From an uncultured Alphaproteobacteria bacterium (GTDB taxonomy: Bacteria; Pseudomonadota; Alphaproteobacteria; Minwuiales; Minwuiaceae), in assembly GCA_913064755.1 (NCBI GenBank), contig CAJYBQ010000063.1, positions 1-11,378 on the forward strand: a stretch of DNA of 11,378 bases, given 5' to 3'. The position numbers were made by a program, and so were the translations under genes. Positions 6,742 to 11,378 of this stretch are shown here, piece after piece. Positions within the stretch are counted from its first letter, which is position 1. Each line of letters opens with the position of its first letter. The notes beneath the pieces are model-generated. The model worked only from the letters and a program-made list of their open reading frames with translations, did no database searches and was not told where the DNA came from.

Positions 6742-8355
6742 ATGGCCGACATCGCCGAAGTCCTGATCATCGGGGCCGGGGCCTCCGGCGCAGTTGCCGC
6801 GAAGCACCTGTCGGAGGCCGGGGTCAGCGTGGTCTGCCTGGAGCAGGGCCGGGAAGTCTCGGCGGATGAATTCTACGGCGACAAGCCGGAGTGGGAACTG
6901 ATGTCACAGCGGCTCTGGCACCCAAATCCGAACGTGCGCGGCCTGCCGACCGACTATCCCATCGACACCTCGGAATCCGACGTGAACCCGCTGATGTTTG
7001 CCGGCGTCGGCGGTTCGACCCTGATCTATGCCGCCCACTGGCAGCGTTTCATGCCGTCGGATTTCCGGGTGCGGACCCTGGACGGTGTGGCCGATGACTG
7101 GCCCTTCACCTACCAGGACCTGGAACCGTTCTACGACTTCATGGACGTGGAGATGGGCGTGTCCGGCCTGGCGGGCGACCCGGCCTATCCGCCCATGACG
7201 CCGCCCCCGCTGCCGCCGCTGCCCATCGGCAGGATCGGCAGGCTGGCCGCGAAGGGGATGAACGACCTCGGCTGGCACTGGTGGCCCGCGCCGCAGGCGA
7301 TCCCGTCGCGTGCCTATCGCGGCCGCAGCCAGTGCGCCCGGCGTGGCACCTGCATGCAGGGCTGCCCGGAACAGGCCAAGGCCTCCACCGACCTGACCCA
7401 CTGGCCGGACGCCATCGCCAGTGGCGCTAGGCTGGTCACCGGCGCGCGAGTGCGCGATATCACGGTGAATGCCGCCGGGCTGGCCACCGGGGCGGTCTGG
7501 ATCGACCGGGATGGCGTGGAGCATCACCAGCAGGCGGAGAAGGTGATCGTCTGCGCCAACGGCGTCGGCACGCCGCGCCTGCTGATGCTGTCGGGCGGCG
7601 GGCAGTTCGCCAGCGGCCTCGCCAATTCCTCCGGCCTGGTCGGGCGCAACCTGATGATGCATCCCTATGCCGCCACGGTCGGATACTTCGACGAGCCGCT
7701 GGACAGCTGGCTCGGCCCCGCCGGACAGGCGATCCATTCCATGCAGTTCTACGAGACCGACAAGTCGCGCGGCTTCGTGCGCGGGGCCAAGTGGAACGCC
7801 ATGCCGACGGGCGGCCCGCTCGGCATGCGCTCCGCCTATGGCGGTGCACCGCTGGAGGAAGCCTGGGGCGAGAACCTGCATCGCTCGACCCAGAAGCGCT
7901 TCGGCCACTCCTTCGAGTGGGGGATCATTGCCGAAGACCTGCCGGACCCGGAAAACCGTGTCGTGCTGGACGACACGCTGACCGACAGTGACGGCATTCC
8001 CAGCCCGAAGATCATCTATCGCAATTCGGAGAACACCGAGAAGCTGATCGCGTTCCACCTGGCACGGCAGAAGGAGGCCATGGAGGCCTGCGGTGCCACC
8101 AGCATCTCCACCACCACCCTGATGCGGGACTGCGGCTGGCACCTGATGGGCACCTGTCGCATGGGCAACGACCCGGAGACATCGGTGCTGGACCAGTGGG
8201 GCACCAGCCACGACGTGCCGAACCTGCACGTGCTGGACGGCAGCACCTTCGTCACGTCATCGGGCTTCAACCCGACCGCCACGATCTGCGCCATCGCGCT
8301 GCGGTCCGTGCTGCACATGATCGAGACCCGCGCCGAACAGAGGACCGCGTCATGA
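6742..8355 (+). CDS. GMC family FAD-dependent oxidoreductase (gluconate/sorbitol dehydrogenase large-subunit type)
   Basis: A 537-residue protein. The N-terminal dinucleotide-binding motif is IIGAGASGAVAA (G11, G13, G16), with E34 as the expected ribose-binding acid. FAGVGGSTLIYAAHW (86-100) is the second FAD-contact block. The C-terminal catalytic region has GWHLMGTCRMG, with H467 the probable base, and GFNPTATICA, with N510 the partner residue. C198, C204 and C208 in CARRGTCMQGCPEQAKAS are placed like the cysteines that hold a 3Fe-4S cluster in bacterial FAD-glucose dehydrogenases. GMC enzymes oxidise alcohols, aldoses or polyols. This branch usually passes electrons to a cytochrome through a small subunit. 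No signal peptide is present. The start is supported by GGAGGA about nine bases upstream. The next gene overlaps by ATGA. The substrate is unknown. Confidence 0.9.
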   Translation: MADIAEVLIIGAGASGAVAAKHLSEAGVSVVCLEQGREVSADEFYGDKPEWELMSQRLWHPNPNVRGLPTDYPIDTSESDVNPLMFAGVGGSTLIYAAHWQRFMPSDFRVRTLDGVADDWPFTYQDLEPFYDFMDVEMGVSGLAGDPAYPPMTPPPLPPLPIGRIGRLAAKGMNDLGWHWWPAPQAIPSRAYRGRSQCARRGTCMQGCPEQAKASTDLTHWPDAIASGARLVTGARVRDITVNAAGLATGAVWIDRDGVEHHQQAEKVIVCANGVGTPRLLMLSGGGQFASGLANSSGLVGRNLMMHPYAATVGYFDEPLDSWLGPAGQAIHSMQFYETDKSRGFVRGAKWNAMPTGGPLGMRSAYGGAPLEEAWGENLHRSTQKRFGHSFEWGIIAEDLPDPENRVVLDDTLTDSDGIPSPKIIYRNSENTEKLIAFHLARQKEAMEACGATSISTTTLMRDCGWHLMGTCRMGNDPETSVLDQWGTSHDVPNLHVLDGSTFVTSSGFNPTATICAIALRSVLHMIETRAEQRTAS

Positions 8356-8780
8356 GCCCGCTGACGGACGACCAGCGCCGGACCCTTGCACGGATCGGCG
8401 ACGAGCTGATCCCGGCGGCCCTCGGCATGCCGTCGTTCACGGAGGCGGGTGCGGCGGACGCGATGACGGACCACGTCCTGTCCCTGCGCCCCGAACTGCT
8501 GTCCGACCTGCAACAGGCCCTGGACGGCATCGCTGCGGACGAGGCCCCGGCGGCCGCGACGGCGCGCCTGAACCGCGATGATCCCGAGGCGCTGGGGGTC
8601 ATCGGCCTCGTTGCCTCGTCCGCCTATTACCTGATGCCCGGCGTCAGGGCGATCATGGGCTACAGGGGCCAGGAACATCGCCCGGCGGGGGAAGAGGAAG
8701 AACACGACTACCTGCGCGACGACCTGCTGCAGCCCGTCATCGACCGGGGTCCGATCTATCGTGACCCGGGGGCGGGGTGA
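8352..8780 (+). CDS. Gluconate 2-dehydrogenase subunit 3 family protein
   Basis: A 142-residue protein starting at the ATG of an ATGA overlap with the GMC gene, with AGAGGA about nine bases upstream. The opening LTDDQRRTLARIGDELIPAALGMPS is characteristic of the small (gamma) subunit that accompanies GMC-type dehydrogenases. In characterised gluconate and glucose dehydrogenases this subunit acts as chaperone and Tat hitch-hiker for export of the flavoprotein. Here no twin-arginine signal or hydrophobic leader is visible, since the first 25 residues are polar. The pair may therefore act in the cytoplasm, or the export function has been lost. No cytochrome c gene follows. A strong hairpin begins at the stop codon, which marks this as the last gene of the unit. 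Confidence 0.8.
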   Translation: MSPLTDDQRRTLARIGDELIPAALGMPSFTEAGAADAMTDHVLSLRPELLSDLQQALDGIAADEAPAAATARLNRDDPEALGVIGLVASSAYYLMPGVRAIMGYRGQEHRPAGEEEEHDYLRDDLLQPVIDRGPIYRDPGAG

Positions 8781-8802
8781 CCGCCGCCCACCCCGCCTGC
8801 CC
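8768..8802 (+). terminator. GC-rich hairpin at the end of the GMC operon
   Basis: GGCGGGGTG (8771-8779) pairs perfectly with CACCCCGCC (8789-8797) around a 9-base loop. GGG (8768-8770) can extend the stem with CCC (8800-8802) across a 2-base bulge. The stem covers the stop codon of the small-subunit gene. No T-tract follows, so it may slow or terminate transcription only weakly or protect the 3' end. Confidence 0.5.
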
Positions 8803-8840
8803 CCGCGCCATCGACGTGGAATGATGAAACCCTTGCAGAT

Positions 8841-8854
8841 TTGATCCTGATCAA
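8841..8854 (+). promoter_or_regulatory. FNR/FixK-type binding box (TTGAT-N4-ATCAA)
   Basis: TTGATCCTGATCAA is an exact match to the FNR/Anr/FixK consensus. Its centre (8847.5) is 41.5 bases upstream of position 8889. A start there would place the -10 hexamer at 8877-8882, where CAGTAT matches three of the six TATAAT bases. This is the classical class II activation geometry. The regulated gene would be the universal stress protein at 8916, giving a 27-base leader. Oxygen-limitation control is expected from the family but not tested here. Confidence 0.85.
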
Positions 8855-8863
8855 GGCTGACGC

Positions 8864-8891
8864 CCTGGACGTGAGCCAGTATCGGTCCAGG
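8864..8891 (+). promoter_or_regulatory. Core promoter of the stress protein gene, flanked by an inverted repeat
   Basis: The inferred -10 (CAGTAT, 8877-8882) and the inferred start near 8889 lie within CCTGGAC (8864-8870), 14 bases, GTCCAGG (8885-8891), a perfect 7-bp inverted repeat. It could be a second operator overlapping the core promoter or a weak hairpin. The promoter call rests on spacing from the FNR-type box and not on a strong -10 by itself. Confidence 0.45.
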
Positions 8892-8915
8892 AATTGATCA
8901 GCAGGCGCGAAAGCC

Positions 8916-9758
8916 ATGTCCTATTGCAACATCCTTTCAGTCGTCGATGAAGTCGGAAAGCCCGAGCAGTCGATCGGTGCTGCCATCACGGTCGCGGAGA
9001 CCAACCAGGCGCATCTGACCGGGCTGCATGTTGCCGCCGACCCGGTGATGCAGCTCTACGTCGACGGCCCCATGTCCCAGGACGTGCTGAACTCGCTGCG
9101 CGAACAGGCGGTCAATTCGGTCCAGCGGGCACAGGCGATGTTCGACGGGGTCATCGAACGTACGAACCTGTCGAACGACTTCCGCAGCCAGATCTGCGCC
9201 ACGGCCGCCATCGATGACGTCATCGCCATGCATGCCCGCCACGCCGACCTGGTGGTGCTCACCCAGTCGGAACCGGACAAGGAACGCATGGCCGGCAATT
9301 CCATGCCGGAAGAAGTCATCCTGATGAGCGGACGCCCCGTGCTGGTGATCCCCTATGTCGGCATCAGCAAGGCATTCGGTCGCCACATCATGGTCGGCTG
9401 GGATGGCAGCCGGGAGGCCGCGCGGGCCATGAACGACGCCATGCCCTTCCTGAAGCAGGCCGAGAAGGTCAGCGTGATCTCGGTCAACCCGAAGGCCGGC
9501 GTGCGCGGTACAGGCGAACTGCCGGGGGCCGACATCGCGCACCACCTGGCCCGCCACGACGTCAATGTCGACGTGCTGCAAGAGACCTCGCGCGAGCTCA
9601 GCCCCGACCAGGTCATCCTGTCCCGCGCGGCGGAACTGGACATCGACATGCTGGTGCTGGGCGCCTATGGCACCCCGCGCCTGCAGGAACGCCTGTTCGG
9701 CGGCGTCACCCGCAGCCTGCTGCAGGAAATGACGGTCCCGACCCTGTTCTCGCACTGA
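8916..9758 (+). CDS. Universal stress protein, tandem UspA domains
   Basis: A 280-residue protein with two Usp domains. Domain 1 covers about 1-147, starting MSYCNILSVVDE and ending GRPVLVIPYVG. Domain 2 covers about 153-278, starting GRHIMVGWDGSREA and ending TVPTLFSH. The second domain keeps a nucleotide-binding loop, GAYGTPRLQERLFGGVTRSLL, close to the G-x2-G-x9-G consensus. Domain 1 has a degenerate equivalent (TQSEPDKERMAGNSMPEEV). Tandem Usps are cytoplasmic ATP/AMP-binding proteins that help cells survive starvation, oxygen limitation or respiratory stress. The upstream FNR-type box supports a role under low oxygen, as described for Anr- and FixK-controlled usp genes. The ribosome binding site is weak, a purine-poor AGGCGCGAAAG stretch. 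The gene appears monocistronic. Confidence 0.92.
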   Translation: MSYCNILSVVDEVGKPEQSIGAAITVAETNQAHLTGLHVAADPVMQLYVDGPMSQDVLNSLREQAVNSVQRAQAMFDGVIERTNLSNDFRSQICATAAIDDVIAMHARHADLVVLTQSEPDKERMAGNSMPEEVILMSGRPVLVIPYVGISKAFGRHIMVGWDGSREAARAMNDAMPFLKQAEKVSVISVNPKAGVRGTGELPGADIAHHLARHDVNVDVLQETSRELSPDQVILSRAAELDIDMLVLGAYGTPRLQERLFGGVTRSLLQEMTVPTLFSH

Positions 9759-9810
9759 TCGACCTGATGCCGGGCTGAACGGTTCGCGTCGCAGCCAAGC
9801 CTGTACGCCA

Positions 9811-9852
9811 CCCCCGCATTCCTTTATTCCGGATGGACAGGGAATGCGGGGG
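9811..9852 (+). promoter_or_regulatory. 12-bp inverted repeat enclosing the dipeptidase ribosome binding site
   Basis: CCCCCGCATTCC (9811-9822) and GGAATGCGGGGG (9841-9852) are perfectly complementary with an 18-base spacer. The 3' arm carries the only good Shine-Dalgarno-like run (GGGGGA, 9848-9853) before the ATG at 9861, so a folded transcript would mask it. Alternatively the hairpin acts as a terminator for the stress protein gene, although no T-tract follows the stem. Confidence 0.65.
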
Positions 9853-9860
9853 AACAGGCG

Positions 9861-11075
9861 ATGGCCGGTGGTGACGTGACAGACGGTCGACGGGCGGAGG
9901 TGCCGGTGCTGATCGACGGGTTGCAGTACAGCAACTGGTCGGAGGCGATCTTCCGGCAGATGAACGCGGTCGGGCTTGCCGCCGTGCATGTCACCATCTG
10001 CTACCACGAGGACTTCCGCGAGACGGTCGAGAACGTCACGGCCTGGAACCGCCGGTTCGAGGCCTATCCCGACCTGATCATGCCCGGACGCACCGCCGAC
10101 GACGTGCGGGCGGCGCGGGAAAGCGGGCGGACCGCGATCATCTTCGGGTTCCAGAACCCGTCCCCGATCGAGGACGACATCGGGCTGGTCGAGGTCTGGC
10201 ACCAGCTCGGTGCACGCTTCATGCAGTTGTCCTACAACAACCAGAGCCTGCTCGCGACCGGCTGTTACGAGGCCGAGGACCCCGGCATCACCCGCATGGG
10301 CCGGCAGGTGATCGCGGAGATGAACCGCGTCGGGCTGGTGGTGGACATGAGCCATTCGGCGGAACGCTCCACGCTGGAAGCCATCGAACTGTCCGACCGC
10401 CCGATCGCCATCACCCACGCCAATCCATCCTTCTGGCACGCCGCGCTGCGCAACAAGTCCGACGACGTGCTGCGCGCGCTGGGGCAATCCGGCGGCATGC
10501 TGGGCTTCTCCCTCTATCCGCATCACCTGGCGGGGAAATCCGACTGCACCGTGGCGGATTTCTGCGCCATGGTCGCCCGCACGGCAGACCTGATGGGGGT
10601 GGAGCGGATCGGGTTCGGCAGCGACCTCTGCCAGGACCAGCCGGATTCGGTGGTGGAATGGATGCGCAACGGCACCTGGACACGGGCACGGGATTTCGGC
10701 GAAGGCTCCGCCAGCGATGCCGGTTTCCCGCCGCAGCCCGACTGGTTCGCCAACAGCCTGGGCTTTGCCAGTATCGTCGACGGCCTGCGCGACGTCGGCT
10801 TCTCGGCCGAGGACGTGGCACGGATCGCGGGTGGCAACTGGCTCGATTTCTTCGCCGCGTACTGCCGGCCCGCCCCCGGCCGGCCCCGCCCCCACTGTCA
10901 TTCGGTCGTTTTCACCGTCATAGGGCTGCAGGGTTTCGTAGTCGATCGGCCAGTCCTCACCCACACCGTCCAGGCTCTTGACCCTGAAATCGGACGGGTG
11001 GAAGCGCGGGTAATGCCCCGCGTACAGGATCGTACCGCCGCCGACGCCGTTGAAATTGGCGATCTTGATCGGTGA
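9861..11075 (+). CDS. M19 'membrane dipeptidase' family protein with aberrant C-terminus
   Basis: The frame is 404 residues, but recognisable M19 sequence ends near residue 335 (IAGGNWLDFFAAYC), about base 10865. The last ~70 residues are antisense to a GMC oxidoreductase remnant, so the normal stop has probably been lost. H165 (VDMSHS), H186 (ITHANP) and D255 (GFGSD) correspond to the second half of the classical binuclear zinc site. The first half is not conserved: the usual DGHND is DGLQY (19-23), and the metal-bridging glutamate is replaced near Q98 in FGFQNP. This looks like a divergent subfamily feature, so ordinary dipeptidase activity is doubtful. No signal peptide is present. The start at 9861 is supported by the GGGGGA run upstream. 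GTG at 9876 is a weaker alternative. Confidence 0.8.
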   Translation: MAGGDVTDGRRAEVPVLIDGLQYSNWSEAIFRQMNAVGLAAVHVTICYHEDFRETVENVTAWNRRFEAYPDLIMPGRTADDVRAARESGRTAIIFGFQNPSPIEDDIGLVEVWHQLGARFMQLSYNNQSLLATGCYEAEDPGITRMGRQVIAEMNRVGLVVDMSHSAERSTLEAIELSDRPIAITHANPSFWHAALRNKSDDVLRALGQSGGMLGFSLYPHHLAGKSDCTVADFCAMVARTADLMGVERIGFGSDLCQDQPDSVVEWMRNGTWTRARDFGEGSASDAGFPPQPDWFANSLGFASIVDGLRDVGFSAEDVARIAGGNWLDFFAAYCRPAPGRPRPHCHSVVFTVIGLQGFVVDRPVLTHTVQALDPEIGRVEARVMPRVQDRTAADAVEIGDLDR

Positions 11076-11297
11076 ATCATCATCGTTGATCGGATAGTCG
11101 GAGGGCAGCTAGCGGATATTGGCGCTGGTCGAGAAATCACCCTGCCGCCGCGCCCTCCAGTCCCGCCCGCTGCTGGTGTAGGCCAACGGGGTCATCAACC
11201 CGCCCCGTTCCAGGCTGACGAGCTGCATCTTCGTTTCCCCCATGCGCCCCGCCACGGTCACCCCCGACGAGCCGGCCCCAACGATCATGAGGTCCAC
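10899..11297 (-). pseudogene. GMC oxidoreductase remnant: in-frame TAG and 3' deletion
   Basis: On the - strand from GTG 11297 the frame reads MDLMIVGAGSSGVTVAGRMG, an FAD-binding motif, and goes on to STSANIR before a TAG (11111-11109). In the same frame it continues LPSDYPINDDDSP, FNGVGGGTILYAGHYPRF, HPSDFRVKSLDGVGEDWPI and DYETLQPYDGENDRM, where similarity stops at about 10899. The intact GMC protein of this window has NVRGLPTDYPI, FAGVGGSTLIYAAHW and MPSDFRV in the same order, so the TAG replaces a conserved glycine. Only about the first 135 of ~540 residues remain, and the catalytic C-terminus is absent. The purine-rich run GGAGGAGG lies more than 20 bases from the GTG. The remaining 81 bases to the window edge contain no recognisable gene. 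Confidence 0.85.
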
Positions 11298-11378
11298 GCG
11301 TCCGCCCGCCTTTCGCCCTCCTCCTCCCCCCGCAAGCCACCCTAGAGCAGGTGACGGGACCGCGCCCGCCCGCCCCCG

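Noticed and set aside
6904..8229. A 441-codon open frame on the - strand
   Set aside because: It is antisense to the GMC oxidoreductase and shows no family motif.
10864..10897. C-rich palindromic stretch as a dipeptidase terminator
   Set aside because: It contains CCGGCC-type symmetry but no T-tract, and it coincides with the proposed deletion junction. Calling it a terminator would be over-reading.
8937..10964. A 675-codon open frame on the - strand
   Set aside because: It is antisense to the stress protein and dipeptidase genes, which have clear family motifs. Its composition (H, R, G, D rich) is that of a GC-rich shadow frame. Only its first ~22 codons are real homology, being part of the GMC remnant.
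1..11378. CRISPR arrays, tRNA/rRNA genes, insertion sequences, attachment sites
   Set aside because: No regularly spaced direct repeats, cloverleaf-like segments, transposase motifs or tRNA 3' ends were recognised.

Overview
The window is about 65% G+C and densely coded, in the style of an alphaproteobacterium. A GTA-type (gene transfer agent) holin/endolysin pair and an FNR/FixK box support that class. Rhodospirillales is a reasonable guess, but no marker gene here proves it. No rRNA, tRNA, CRISPR array, insertion sequence or integrase was seen.

Left part (1-3271, + strand): three tightly packed genes. They are the 3' portion of a 6-hydroxynicotinate-reductase-like protein cut by the window edge, a UPF0280/ApbE-like protein joined to it by a TGATG overlap, and a VanA-type Rieske oxygenase that starts inside the UPF0280 frame. 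The arrangement looks like a catabolic or redox operon for an unidentified, perhaps heterocyclic, substrate.

Middle (3279-6519): a two-gene lysis cassette on the - strand, with a GH108 endolysin overlapping a three-TM GTA holin. It is isolated from any capsid genes. Divergent from it is a small multidrug resistance protein of the SugE/Gdx type. Two perfect hairpins with ACGA loops lie directly before its ribosome binding site and are the signature of a guanidine-II (mini-ykkC) riboswitch. A class III aminotransferase follows on the - strand.

Right part (6742-11378): a GMC oxidoreductase with a gluconate-2-dehydrogenase-subunit-3-like partner overlapping by ATGA, then a GC-rich hairpin. Next comes a tandem-domain universal stress protein preceded by a perfect TTGAT-N4-ATCAA box at a spacing that fits activation by an FNR/FixK-type regulator. 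Last is an atypical M19 'membrane dipeptidase' whose ribosome binding site sits in one arm of a 12-bp inverted repeat. The dipeptidase frame has lost its normal end and runs antisense into the remnant of a second GMC oxidoreductase. That remnant has an in-frame TAG and lacks about three quarters of the gene, so a deletion has probably fused two convergent genes.

The strongest observations are the guanidine-II riboswitch/gdx unit, the FNR-type promoter of the stress protein, the stand-alone GTA lysis cassette with an EF-hand-like loop in its endolysin, and the dipeptidase/GMC deletion scar. No wholly new multi-gene system could be demonstrated. The best candidate for undescribed biochemistry is the reductase/UPF0280/Rieske cluster at the left edge.
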